Translations under genes and position numbers: made by a program | Shown here: positions 26,823 through 36,076 of the stretch, piece after piece | Layout: each line of letters begins with the position of its first letter | Numbering within the stretch: the stretch's first letter is position 1 | The notes under the pieces: generated by a model | What the model saw: the letters and a program-made list of their open reading frames with translations, nothing else | Told to the model about the DNA's origin: nothing | The model's database searches: none | Assembly (NCBI RefSeq): GCF_019343475.1 | Contig: NZ_CP072453.1 | Span: 2,604,001-2,668,000 of the forward strand | Length of the DNA stretch: 64,000 nt | Direction of reading: 5' to 3' | Origin: Providencia sp. R33 | Lineage (GTDB): Bacteria > Pseudomonadota > Gammaproteobacteria > Enterobacterales > Enterobacteriaceae

Positions 26823-27794
26823 ATGACCACCAATACATCCGCAGCCCCTGTGAAGGCTATCAACTGGAACCGTATTCAAGATGATAAGGACCTTGAGGTT
26901 TGGAATCGCCTCACCTCCAACTTTTGGTTGCCCGAAAAAGTGCCTTTATCCAACGATATTCCATCGTGGAATACCCTCACTGAAGCAGAAAAAAAACTGA
27001 CTATACGTGTCTTTACTGGATTAACACTGCTCGACACCATTCAAAACACGGTGGGTGCCCCCTGCTTAATGCCTGACGCACAGACGCCCCACGAAGAAGC
27101 CGTTTTATCCAATGTCAGCTTTATGGAAGCGGTACATGCGCGCTCGTATAGCTCTATTTTCTCCACCTTATGTTCCACTAGCGATGTCGATGAAGCATTT
27201 CGTTGGAGTGAAGAAAATAATACGTTACAGAATAAAGCTAAAATTATTCTTTCCTATTATTGCGATTCACATCCCTTAAAGAAAAAAGTGGCGAGTGTCT
27301 TTTTGGAATCGTTTCTATTTTATTCAGGATTTTATTTACCGATGTATTGGTCAAGTCGCGGTAAGCTTACTAATACTGCTGACTTAATTCGATTGATTAT
27401 TCGAGATGAAGCGATACATGGCTATTATATCGGTTATAAATTCCAAAAATCATTATTGAATTATGATGAAAAAACGCAGACAGAAATAAAAGATTTCACT
27501 TTCTCATTATTATTCGATTTATATGAAAATGAAGTAAAATATACCCAAGAGTTATATGACTCGGTTGGTTGGACAGAAGATGTCAAAAAATTCTTACATT
27601 ATAATGCCAATAAGGCCTTAATGAATTTAGGCTATGAGGCCTTATTCCCCGATACCGTCACTGATGTCAGTGCGGCAATATTATCTGCACTATCCCCTGA
27701 TGCGAATGAAAATCATGATTTCTTCTCAGGCTCAGGTTCTTCTTATATTATTGGCAAAGCGGTCAGCACCGAAGATGATGATTGGAACTTTTAA
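26823..27794 (+). CDS. nrdF: Class Ib ribonucleotide reductase, small subunit
   Basis: 323 residues from the ATG at 26823, served by TAGGAATAAG; a frame from 26781 overlaps nrdE and is not conserved. Ferritin-like four-helix protein; metal ligands fit D in LTLLDTIQN, E/H in FMEAVHARSY and E/H in RDEAIHGYYIGY. It holds the manganese-tyrosyl radical activated by NrdI. Last gene of the operon, followed by a terminator. Confidence 0.95.
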   Translation: MTTNTSAAPVKAINWNRIQDDKDLEVWNRLTSNFWLPEKVPLSNDIPSWNTLTEAEKKLTIRVFTGLTLLDTIQNTVGAPCLMPDAQTPHEEAVLSNVSFMEAVHARSYSSIFSTLCSTSDVDEAFRWSEENNTLQNKAKIILSYYCDSHPLKKKVASVFLESFLFYSGFYLPMYWSSRGKLTNTADLIRLIIRDEAIHGYYIGYKFQKSLLNYDEKTQTEIKDFTFSLLFDLYENEVKYTQELYDSVGWTEDVKKFLHYNANKALMNLGYEALFPDTVTDVSAAILSALSPDANENHDFFSGSGSSYIIGKAVSTEDDDWNF

Positions 27795-27843
27795 TCATTT
27801 GATTAGTTTACCTTACATTTAACTTAAGCTTTTACTCATTAAT

Positions 27844-27888
27844 ATACCCTGATGAATAATAACAACTTTATTTTTCAGGGTATTTTTT
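27844..27888 (+). terminator. Terminator after nrdF
   Basis: ATACCCTGA / TCAGGGTAT, a perfect 9-bp stem with a 22-base AT-rich loop, followed by five T. Confidence 0.7.
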
Positions 27889-28523
27889 AGGCTAAAAAAC
27901 ACTCAAATTAGTTCGTTTTTTATAGGGATATCTGTTCAATTATTCATTTTTAATGAATCAATCTGGCAATAATTTTCATTTTTCTATTTTTAAGATTAAA
28001 AATAGATTAGAATAATTAATATTATGTGCATTTTACCTTATTTATTTTTATTCATCGTTTATTGCATTATTGTCGCCAAAAATTTGTCCCCATTGACCTG
28101 CTCACCTTCATTTCTCTATTTTCAATTCTGACAAAATAAATACAGCCTCACCAGCTAGTTAGCTAATCTAAATAATTTCAATTTTCTTATTCATATTAGT
28201 CATTCTCATTTGTTTGTTTAAAAAAAACTTAGTGCTTTCACTCGCATTTTTTTGATTAATTCTACTTAACCAAGGGTTGCCAGCTTTTTTTATTATGCTA
28301 GGGTTTATTGCTTGCAATTTTTACTAATAATCTAACCAGGAGCATTTGAATTTAAACCATAATGAATAAACCCATTAAATTAAAATAGGAATTTCTGCCC
28401 TAATAATTTTCAACCGATAGCCGCTGTTTAGGTCTTAAATAGGCAAGACTATCATTATTGAATCAACACAATTCATTTTGGGCTCCAACTCTTTTTGTTG
28501 ATTGAAAATTGGGTAAATAATAT
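27889..28523. promoter_or_regulatory. Long AT-rich region upstream of proV
   Basis: About 635 bases, very AT-rich with many A- and T-tracts, no gene recognised. In E. coli the proU promoter region is curved and bound by H-NS, giving osmotic control. The composition here fits that, but I could not place the promoters. Confidence 0.5.
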
Positions 28524-29723
28524 ATGGCAATAAAATTAGAAGTTAAAAACTTATATAAAATATTTGGGGAAAATCCTGACTCCGCATTTAAGCTTTTAGA
28601 ATCAGGAATGGACAAAGATGCTATCTTTGAAAAAACAGGCCTCACGGTCGGTGTTCAAGATGTCAATCTGGCGATTGAAGAAGGCGAAATCTTCGTAGTT
28701 ATGGGGCTTTCGGGTTCAGGGAAGTCCACTTTGGTGCGCCTCCTCAATCGCCTGATTGAACCCACCAGCGGCCAAGTGCTGATTGATGGGGACGACATCT
28801 CTGATATTTCCGATAAAGCCCTGCGCGACGTACGTCGAACAAAAATCAGCATGGTGTTTCAATCCTTCGCCTTAATGCCTCACATGAATGTGATTGATAA
28901 TACCGCATTTGGCATGGAGCTTTCGGGCATTTCGAAACAAGACCGCCATAAAAAAGCGATGGATGCGCTGAATCAAGTGAACCTCGAAAAGTGGGCTAAT
29001 TCATATCCCGATGAGCTTTCTGGTGGAATGCGACAACGTATTGGCCTAGCGCGAGCACTCGCCAACGACCCTGATATTCTATTAATGGATGAAGCTTTTT
29101 CTGCGCTTGACCCACTCATTCGAACAGAAATGCAAGATGAACTGCTTTCTTTACAAGGGGATAAACAACGTACTATCGTTTTTATCTCCCATGACCTCGA
29201 TGAGGCTATGCGAATTGGTGACCGCATCGCCATTATGCAAGGCGGCGTCGTCGTTCAGGTCGGTACTCCTGATGAAATACTAAATAACCCAGCTAATGAC
29301 TATGTTAGAACCTTCTTCCGTGGGGTTGATATTAGCCAAGTGTTCAGTGCCAAAGATATTGCACGAAGACGCCCCGATGCCCTGCTGCATATCGCGCCTG
29401 GCTTTGGGCCTCGTTCTGCCCTAAAAGTGCTGAATGATGAAGACCGCTACCATGGCTATTTGCTTTCACGAGGCCATACCTTTGCGGGAGTTGTCTCCGT
29501 TGAGTCCTTAGAAAAAGCGCTGCACGACAAAGCAGGTATTGAAGCGGCAATATTACCAGATATTGTGCCGATTCAAGGTGATACCTCCTTAAATGAAGTC
29601 ATCTCTACGATTGCACAAGCGCCTTGTGCAGTGCCAGTCGTGAATGAAAAAAATCGTTATCTAGGGGTGATTTCGAAAGGCATGCTGCTACAAGCACTGG
29701 ATAAGGAGACGCCAAATGAGTAA
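28524..29723 (+). CDS. proV: Glycine betaine/proline ABC transporter ATPase
   Basis: 399 residues. ABC ATPase of the osmoprotectant family: Walker A GLSGSGKSTLV, signature LSGGMRQR, Walker B ILLMDEAFSALDP. The C-terminal 110 residues form the tandem CBS module that senses ionic strength in the related OpuA. No strong ribosome-binding site before the ATG. It overlaps proW by eight bases. Confidence 0.96.
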   Translation: MAIKLEVKNLYKIFGENPDSAFKLLESGMDKDAIFEKTGLTVGVQDVNLAIEEGEIFVVMGLSGSGKSTLVRLLNRLIEPTSGQVLIDGDDISDISDKALRDVRRTKISMVFQSFALMPHMNVIDNTAFGMELSGISKQDRHKKAMDALNQVNLEKWANSYPDELSGGMRQRIGLARALANDPDILLMDEAFSALDPLIRTEMQDELLSLQGDKQRTIVFISHDLDEAMRIGDRIAIMQGGVVVQVGTPDEILNNPANDYVRTFFRGVDISQVFSAKDIARRRPDALLHIAPGFGPRSALKVLNDEDRYHGYLLSRGHTFAGVVSVESLEKALHDKAGIEAAILPDIVPIQGDTSLNEVISTIAQAPCAVPVVNEKNRYLGVISKGMLLQALDKETPNE

Positions 29724-30888
29724 GCAAAACCAAGAAAATACCATTGACCAACAGGATCCGTGGGCCAATACCCAAGTTGAGCAAACACCCGCTCAGACGC
29801 CTGACACAACTCAATCTGACGATCCTTGGGCGGCAAGTTCCACACAAGATCAAAGTGCTGCAGATGATCCGTGGGGCGGTTCATCCGCAACAGATACTGC
29901 ACCAGATTCAGGATCTAGCGATTGGCTTGATGCCGCACCAACAGATAGCATCGCAGCGGATCAGTTTAATATTATGGATCCATTCCAGCACACGCTTATT
30001 CCGCTTGATTCATGGGTTGCGCATGCCATCGATTGGGTTGTTCTCAACTTTCGCCCAGTATTCCAAGGCATACGAGCCCCTATCGATTTCATTCTCAGCG
30101 GGTTTGAACAGTTTCTCACCTCGCTGCCATCTCCCGTGGCCATTATCATTTTTGCATTACTTGCTTGGCAATTAGCAGGACGAGCAATGGGCGTGGCAAC
30201 CTTTATTTCGATGATAGCCATCGGGGCAATTGGTGCTTGGTCTGAAGCCATGGTGACATTATCGCTGGTGCTTACCTCATTGCTGTTTTGTATTGTGATA
30301 GGGTTACCGCTGGGGATTTGGCTGGCACGCAGTGAAAGAGCAGCCAAAATCATCCGCCCATTACTTGATGCGATGCAAACTACACCTGCATTCGTCTACT
30401 TAGTGCCGATTGTCATGTTGTTTGGTATCGGTAATGTGCCCGGCGTCGTCGTCACCATTATATTTGCCTTGCCCCCCATCATTCGTCTGACCATTTTAGG
30501 TATCAAGCAAGTCCCTGCCGACTTAATTGAAGCGGCTGAATCATTCGGTGCAAGCCCTCGCCAAATGTTATTCAAAGTGCAATTACCACTCGCAATGCCA
30601 ACTATCATGGCGGGAGTTAACCAAACACTGATGTTAGCGCTTTCAATGGTGGTTATAGCTTCGATGATTGCAGTTGGTGGTTTAGGCCAAATGGTATTAA
30701 GGGGGATTGGTCGCCTTGATATGGGGCTCGCGTCTGTCGGGGGCGTTGGTATTGTTATTCTCGCTATCATTTTAGACCGTTTCACCCAATCTTTGGGGCA
30801 AGATACCCGAGGTAAAACACCGGTTCGTTGGTATCAAAAAGGCCCTATTGGGCTGGTTATGCGCCCGTTTTGTAAAAAAACCAATTAA
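29716..30888 (+). CDS. proW: Glycine betaine/proline ABC transporter permease
   Basis: 390 residues. The membrane domain (from about residue 140) is very close to E. coli ProW, with the QVPADLIEAAESFGAS coupling loop. The N-terminal periplasm-facing or cytosolic tail (1-85) is longer than in E. coli (354 residues in total) and holds three D-P-W units (14-16, 36-38, 51-53) plus S-D-W at 68-70 in an acidic, S/T/Q-rich stretch. GGAG at 29706-29709 precedes the ATG. Confidence 0.95.
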   Translation: MSKQNQENTIDQQDPWANTQVEQTPAQTPDTTQSDDPWAASSTQDQSAADDPWGGSSATDTAPDSGSSDWLDAAPTDSIAADQFNIMDPFQHTLIPLDSWVAHAIDWVVLNFRPVFQGIRAPIDFILSGFEQFLTSLPSPVAIIIFALLAWQLAGRAMGVATFISMIAIGAIGAWSEAMVTLSLVLTSLLFCIVIGLPLGIWLARSERAAKIIRPLLDAMQTTPAFVYLVPIVMLFGIGNVPGVVVTIIFALPPIIRLTILGIKQVPADLIEAAESFGASPRQMLFKVQLPLAMPTIMAGVNQTLMLALSMVVIASMIAVGGLGQMVLRGIGRLDMGLASVGGVGIVILAIILDRFTQSLGQDTRGKTPVRWYQKGPIGLVMRPFCKKTN

Positions 30889-30910
30889 TCATACATCCTC
30901 CATTCACCGA

Positions 30911-31092
30911 AGTGCCATTCATTTGGCACTCAGACTGCTGACAAACCGAATAGGTTTGGCGGTAGACTCGATAGGTTTTGAAAAAATCAAAGAAAATCAA
31001 TTCATTGATTTTCGACAAATAACACAAAGCAGGAAAAATCACGCTTTTATCCTGCTTTGTCAACAACCTCAGCGCCATTCATTTGGCACTCA
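30911..31092 (+). repeat. Direct repeat and hairpin cluster between proW and proX
   Basis: A 19-bp sequence, GCCATTCATTTGGCACTCA, occurs twice (30914-30932 and 31074-31092), 160 bases apart; each copy contains a GCCA..TGGC hairpin. Between them lie two more perfect inverted repeats: GAAAATCAA / TTGATTTTC (30992-31013) and ACAAAGCAGGA / TCCTGCTTTGT (31024-31060). None has a T-run. They may stabilise or process the proVWX mRNA so that proX is expressed above proVW; inference. Confidence 0.75.
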
Positions 31093-31151
31093 ACTTGGCT
31101 CTTTACATTAATGCCAAGCTCGCTGCGAAATAAAACAGAGGGAACAATATA

Positions 31152-32147
31152 ATGAAACATAAAATCATTCTTGCATCTGCACTGACAGCTATATTTACCG
31201 TTCCATTGGCAGGTGCTAACGACCTGCCAGGTAAAGGGATAAAAATTAACCCTGTACAAAGTACAATCAGCGAAGAAACATTCCAAACACTGATCGTCGC
31301 TAAAGCCCTCGAAGAGCTCGGCTATGATGTTCAACCGATCAAAGAGGTCGACTATAACGTGGCTTATGCATCCATTGCGAATGGTGATGCGACTTACTTA
31401 GCCACCAGCTGGGTTCCTTTGCATAATGCACAATATGACGCTGCTGGCGGTGATAAGGTATTTTATCGCCAAGGTAATTACGTCGTTAATGCAGCTCAAG
31501 GCTACCTCATCGACAAAAAAACCGCAGAAAAATACAACATTACTAACATTGAGCAACTTAAAGACCCTAAAATTGCCAAGCTCTTTGATTCAAATGGCAA
31601 TGGTAAAGCAGATTTAACCGGATGTAACCCGGGCTGGGGTTGTGAAGCCGCCATCAATAATCATTTAAAAGCCTATGATCTTGAAAAAACAGTCGATCAT
31701 AACCAAGGTAACTACGCAGCGATGATGGCAGATACCATTACTCGATATAAAGAAGGTAAACCTATTTTATATTATACGTGGACACCTTATTGGATCAGCG
31801 ATGTGCTCAAACCGGGTCGTGATGTGGTCTGGCTAGAGGTGCCTTTCTCTTCAATGCCAAACGGTGAAAAAACAGACACTAAGCTACCTAACGGGAAAAA
31901 CTATGGTTTTCCACCGAATACCATGCATATCGTCGCTAACAAAAAATGGGCAGCGGATAACCCATCTGCGGCAAAATTATTTGAAGTAATGAAACTGCCA
32001 ATTGCTGATATCAATGCGCAAAACTTAAGAATGCATAACGGTGAAGCATCACAAGCGGACATCCAACGCCACACCAATGCTTGGATAAAAGCGCACCAAT
32101 CCACTTTTGATGGTTGGGTGAAAACAGCACAGGAAGCCGCTAAGTAA
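31152..32147 (+). CDS. proX: Glycine betaine/proline periplasmic binding protein
   Basis: 331 residues. Signal peptide likely cut after PLAGA before NDLPGKG. OpuAC-type substrate-binding fold with tryptophans in TSWVPLHN, CNPGWGCE and YTWTPYW that build the aromatic box for the betaine ammonium group; the two cysteines in CNPGWGC form the known disulfide. Binds betaine and proline betaine for ProVW. An AGAGGG lies upstream of the ATG. Confidence 0.96.
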   Translation: MKHKIILASALTAIFTVPLAGANDLPGKGIKINPVQSTISEETFQTLIVAKALEELGYDVQPIKEVDYNVAYASIANGDATYLATSWVPLHNAQYDAAGGDKVFYRQGNYVVNAAQGYLIDKKTAEKYNITNIEQLKDPKIAKLFDSNGNGKADLTGCNPGWGCEAAINNHLKAYDLEKTVDHNQGNYAAMMADTITRYKEGKPILYYTWTPYWISDVLKPGRDVVWLEVPFSSMPNGEKTDTKLPNGKNYGFPPNTMHIVANKKWAADNPSAAKLFEVMKLPIADINAQNLRMHNGEASQADIQRHTNAWIKAHQSTFDGWVKTAQEAAK

Positions 32148-32172
32148 GCTTAAATCACACAATAAAATGACT

Positions 32173-32203
32173 AAAGCCACCCGCTAATCTGGGCGGCTTT
32201 TTT
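32173..32203 (+). terminator. Intrinsic terminator of proVWX
   Basis: AAAGCCACCCG pairs with CTGGGCGGCTTT (one bulge), followed by T-rich TTTTTTAC. Confidence 0.82.
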
Positions 32204-32251
32204 ACATCAATGACAAAAAGAAATAAACCAAGGTAATGAATTTTGTTTATA

Positions 32252-32282
32252 GTAGTCACCTAGCTAATAATAGGTAACCTAC
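32252..32282 (+). promoter_or_regulatory. Imperfect inverted repeat just before the MFS gene
   Basis: GTAGTCACCTA (32252-32262) and TAGGTAACCTAC (32271-32282) form an imperfect dyad ending at the ATG. A TTGTTT (32244-32249) and TAATAA with a 16-base spacer overlap it. It could be an operator; the regulator is unknown. Confidence 0.4.
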
Positions 32283-33482
32283 ATGAAACAGACCCAAACT
32301 GCTGAGCTAACAACGGGCCTCACTATTTTGATGGCCATTGCAACAGGCCTTATCGTAGCCAGCAATTACTATGCCCAGCCGCTGTTAGACACCATTGCTG
32401 TGCAATTTAACCTGACGACCAACATGGCAGGATTTATTGTCACCGCCGCACAGCTTGGTTACGCCGTTGGTTTACTGTTTTTAGTTCCTCTTGGGGACTT
32501 ATTTGAACGTAAACGTCTTATTTTATTCATGACGTTTCTTTCTGCTTCAGGCTTACTCATTACTGCGCTTTCAACCAATATTTGGCAGATCCTATTAGGC
32601 ACTGCACTGACAGGGCTGTTTTCTGTTGTTGCTCAAGTACTGATCCCGATGGCCGCCTCTATTGCGCATCCTAATAAGCGAGGTAAAGCGGTTGGTATCA
32701 TTATGAGCGGCTTGTTGCTCGGAATTTTACTGGCGAGAACGGTATCTGGCGCTGTAGCAATGGTCGGCGGCTGGCGCGCTATTTACTGGGTCGCATTTAT
32801 TTTATTAATTATCTTATTAATTGTATTAGCGATTAAATTACCCCGCTATCATCAGAAAGCAAATCTTAACTACTTCCAGTTACTTTGCTCTATTGGCCGC
32901 TTATTTTTTAGTACGCCTGTTTTGGCGGTTAGAGCGTCACTTGGCGCGCTCTCTTTTGCTAATTTTGGTTTATTGTGGACAGCAATGGCATTTTTATTGG
33001 CAAGCCCGCCATTTAACTATTCTGAAGGGACAATCGGTTTGTTTGGCCTTGTTGGTGCTGCCGGTGCATTAATGGCATCTCAAGCTGGCCACCTTGTGGA
33101 TAAAGGCAAAGGTAAAATAATCACTACCGTTGGGCTGGTGTTATTACTGCTTTCTTGGCTACCCATTGGCTTAGCAAAACATTCCTTAGTCGCCTTTATT
33201 ATTGGTATTCTGGTGCTTGACCTCGCAGTTCAAGCAGTACATGTTACCAGCCAAAGTACCTTGTACCGTATTATGCCTGAAGCGCGTAACCGCCTCACTG
33301 CCGGGTATATGACCAGTTATTTTATTGGCGGAGCACTCGGTTCACTATTATCAGGCTATGCCTATGAACGCGCAGGCTGGGAAGGCGTGGCGATTGCAGG
33401 TGTTAGTTTAACCGCCTTGAGCTTAATTATTTGGGCCATCGGTATCCGATTCGATCCCACTATCTCGACGTTAGAAGAGTAA
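32283..33482 (+). CDS. MFS transporter, YgaY-like
   Basis: 399 residues with about twelve membrane helices. Motif-A-like loop GDLFERKRLI after helix 2 and the AAQLGYAVGLL helix mark it as major facilitator superfamily, drug:H+ antiporter-like group. E. coli has the disrupted MFS gene ygaY at the same site after proX; here the frame is open and apparently intact. Substrate unknown; an arabinose-efflux or drug-efflux role should be treated as guess. Its own promoter region is short and contains a dyad. Confidence 0.85.
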   Translation: MKQTQTAELTTGLTILMAIATGLIVASNYYAQPLLDTIAVQFNLTTNMAGFIVTAAQLGYAVGLLFLVPLGDLFERKRLILFMTFLSASGLLITALSTNIWQILLGTALTGLFSVVAQVLIPMAASIAHPNKRGKAVGIIMSGLLLGILLARTVSGAVAMVGGWRAIYWVAFILLIILLIVLAIKLPRYHQKANLNYFQLLCSIGRLFFSTPVLAVRASLGALSFANFGLLWTAMAFLLASPPFNYSEGTIGLFGLVGAAGALMASQAGHLVDKGKGKIITTVGLVLLLLSWLPIGLAKHSLVAFIIGILVLDLAVQAVHVTSQSTLYRIMPEARNRLTAGYMTSYFIGGALGSLLSGYAYERAGWEGVAIAGVSLTALSLIIWAIGIRFDPTISTLEE

Positions 33483-34144
33483 TCACTCTCCCCCCTTTCT
33501 ACAGCTGATAATGTTTTTTCTTAAATGTTATCAGCTGCACATTAACACATAAAAAAACATAATATATTCAAAGTAGAACAGTCACTTTTTTTCTTTATTT
33601 AAGCGTATAACTCATAAATAATATCAATAATTCGAGATAATAATAATATATTGTTATAGTTACTACAGCGAAAGTTAGCAAATGACACAGTTAAACAAAT
33701 ACTATATCTCATTTGGACGGTATAATTATTGTTAATTATGGCAATAATTATTAGCAGAAATAATAATCCAAAAACAAAAAATAGGTATTTCCATCTAATC
33801 AATAGCAATATCTATCTAACTTGTAATTATTGGGTAACAAAAAAAATGGTATTGAGTTAATGCGATGTAATTATATATTGTTTTATATGATTTTGTTTGA
33901 TGTGTAAATTGCATTTTTTTGGCTAATTTATATCCAAATATACTTAGGTAGGCTAAAAATATACATTGCGCTATACTGAAACCCATAAATTACATTCATA
34001 AAATTTATGAATCATGTATCATTATCAAAATAAAATCATCGATATTAATTAAGTATAATTGCTAATTCTCTCTTTTAATATACCATTTAGATGGTTGATG
34101 ACAGTTGCAATCTTACCAACTGAAACTAATAAGGTATCCAAATA
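33483..34144. other. AT-rich intergenic region before mprA
   Basis: About 660 bases, strongly AT-rich. It contains one perfect 10-bp inverted repeat, CAGCTGATAA / TTATCAGCTG (33502-33537), just after the MFS stop without a T-run. A 69-codon minus-strand frame (33599-33808) starts at TTG, lacks a ribosome-binding site and is made of AT-rich codons; not called. The mprA promoter must be at the right end. E. coli has ygaZ and ygaH here; they are absent. Confidence 0.6.
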
Positions 34145-34660
34145 ATGGAAAGTTCATTTACACCGACAGAAGCACTATTAAATGCTCGCGTCGCGCAACA
34201 AGATACACACGAAAAACCAATCCCGTATCAAGAGATACTTTTGACTCGCTTATGTATGCATGTTCATGGGAAATTACTTGAATCTCGCAATAGCATGTTA
34301 CGAGCTCAAGGAATTAATGAAACTCTCTTTATGGCGTTAATGATTTTAGATACAAAAGATTCACGCAGTATCCAACCTTCAGAACTCAGTGCTGCACTAG
34401 GTTCATCTCGTACCAATGCAACCCGTATCGCGGACGAACTGGAAAAAAATGGTTGGATTGAACGCAAAGAAAGCCACAATGACAGACGTTGTCTACATTT
34501 ACACCTTACCGAAAAAGGTTCAGAGTTTTTAAGTAGCTTATTGCCACCACAGCACAGTGCGCTAATCGATATCTGGTCGTCTTTAGATGCTGATGAAAAA
34601 CAGCAGCTTGATAAACTAATGCGAAAATTACTGACAAAACTGGATACTATAAAAGATTAA
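34145..34660 (+). CDS. mprA: MprA (EmrR), MarR-family repressor of emrAB
   Basis: 171 residues. MarR-type winged helix: recognition region SELSAALGSSRTNATRIADELEKNGWIERKES and wing NDRRCLHLHLTEKG are almost as in E. coli MprA. It represses its own operon and is released by uncouplers and drugs such as CCCP and salicylate. AAGGTATCC lies before the ATG. The 217-base gap to emrA has a long inverted repeat, unlike a tightly coupled operon. Confidence 0.95.
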   Translation: MESSFTPTEALLNARVAQQDTHEKPIPYQEILLTRLCMHVHGKLLESRNSMLRAQGINETLFMALMILDTKDSRSIQPSELSAALGSSRTNATRIADELEKNGWIERKESHNDRRCLHLHLTEKGSEFLSSLLPPQHSALIDIWSSLDADEKQQLDKLMRKLLTKLDTIKD

Positions 34661-34804
34661 CCATTGTTTTTGTAAGGTTAATGTATTTGAGGCATTCTGA
34701 TACTCAAAGGCGAAAAAAAACTTTTCAGCCTGCAATATTTCATTATCCTTTTACCTTATGCTTTACGATATTCCCATCAAGTAGCAAAATCATTTGTAGT
34801 CTCA

Positions 34805-34837
34805 GTTTCCAGTGGTTAAGCACTAACTACTGGAAAC
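34805..34837 (+). promoter_or_regulatory. Long inverted repeat between mprA and emrA
   Basis: GTTTCCAGTGGTTA (34805-34818) and TAACTACTGGAAAC (34824-34837) pair at 13 of 14 positions around a 5-base loop; no T-run follows. As DNA it is a candidate dyad operator; as RNA a strong hairpin 40 bases before emrA. Confidence 0.6.
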
Positions 34838-34877
34838 AACCGTGATCCTTATCCATCGAAAATGGAGTAATACCAGT

Positions 34878-36059
34878 ATGAGTTCCCCTGAGGAAATGCA
34901 ACAAACGCAAGCTCCCCAACGAAATAAAAAAAGACAGCGCAGAAATGCCTTAATGTTTTTAACTTTTATTTTTATCGCTATTGGCGTGGGCTGGGGTATT
35001 TACTGGTATTTAGTCCTTCGACATTATGAATCAACAGATAACGCTTACGTTGCGGGTAACCAAGTGCAAATACAATCCCAAGTATCTGGGAGTGTCATGA
35101 CCGTTAACATTGATAATACTGACTTTGTACAAAGCGGCACAGTACTCGTTGAACTTGACCCGCGAGACGCCGAACTGGCACTGGATAAAGCCAAAACCGA
35201 GCTGGCAAATAGCGTGCGTCAAACCCGCCAGCACACCATTAACAGCCGCCAGCTACAAGCGAATATTGATGTAAAACGCTCAGAATTGAGCCGATTACAA
35301 AATGACCTAAAACGTCGTGAAGTATTAGGCAACAGCAATTTAATTGGTAAAGAAGAGTTGCAACACGCACGTGAATCCGTTGTCAGTGCAAAAGCCGCAC
35401 TGGATATGGCCGTTGAACAATATAATGCCAACCAAGCAATCGTCCTCAATACGTCCATTGAAAAGCAACCTGCGGTTGAGCAAGCTGCGACTCAAGTTCG
35501 TAATGCATGGTTAGCCTTACAGCGCACCAAAATTGTTAGCCCAGTAGACGGCTATGTTTCTCGCCGTAGTGTGCAAATTGGCTCACAAATCACGCCATCA
35601 ACCCCATTAATGGCCATTGTGCCATCAAGTGGCATGTGGATTGATGCCAACTTTAAAGAAACGCAACTGGCAGATATGCGTATTGGCCAGCCTGCAAAAG
35701 TCACAGCAGACTTCTACGGCAAAGATGTGGTCTTTAACGGTACTGTGGTCGGTTTAGATATGGGAACAGGCAGCGCGTTTTCATTATTACCCGCACAAAA
35801 TGCCAGTGGAAACTGGATTAAAGTGGTACAGCGCCTCCCCGTACGTATTGCGTTAGACCCTGCACAACTTGAAGAACGCCCATTACGTATCGGTTTGTCC
35901 ACGGAAGTGACTATTGATACCCTCAATAAAGATGGAAAAGTACTGTCAAAAGGCATGCGTGATACACCAGCTTACCATACATCTGCATTAGCAGTGGATA
36001 TGTCTCCTGCGGACAAAATAGTTACTGAGATAATTAATAATAACGCTGGAAACAAATAA
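34878..36059 (+). CDS. emrA: EmrA, multidrug efflux membrane-fusion protein
   Basis: 393 residues from the ATG at 34878; a GTG at 34842 gives 12 extra residues. Lysine/arginine-rich cytosolic start, one membrane anchor (about 24-45), then a barrel-sandwich half-motif (TDNAYVAGNQVQIQSQVSGSV), a long alpha-helical hairpin (about 95-190) and a beta-barrel. It links EmrB to TolC. GGAG lies ten bases before the ATG. Only 17 bases separate it from emrB. Confidence 0.94.
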   Translation: MSSPEEMQQTQAPQRNKKRQRRNALMFLTFIFIAIGVGWGIYWYLVLRHYESTDNAYVAGNQVQIQSQVSGSVMTVNIDNTDFVQSGTVLVELDPRDAELALDKAKTELANSVRQTRQHTINSRQLQANIDVKRSELSRLQNDLKRREVLGNSNLIGKEELQHARESVVSAKAALDMAVEQYNANQAIVLNTSIEKQPAVEQAATQVRNAWLALQRTKIVSPVDGYVSRRSVQIGSQITPSTPLMAIVPSSGMWIDANFKETQLADMRIGQPAKVTADFYGKDVVFNGTVVGLDMGTGSAFSLLPAQNASGNWIKVVQRLPVRIALDPAQLEERPLRIGLSTEVTIDTLNKDGKVLSKGMRDTPAYHTSALAVDMSPADKIVTEIINNNAGNK

Positions 36060-36076
36060 GTGGGAGCACAATACTC

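Noticed and set aside
30911..31092. CRISPR-like array from the 19-bp repeats between proW and proX
   Set aside because: Only two copies, 160 bases apart, with other hairpins between them and no cas genes nearby.
33599..33808. 69-codon minus-strand hydrophobic frame
   Set aside because: Starts at TTG without a ribosome-binding site in very AT-rich DNA, where hydrophobic frames arise by chance.
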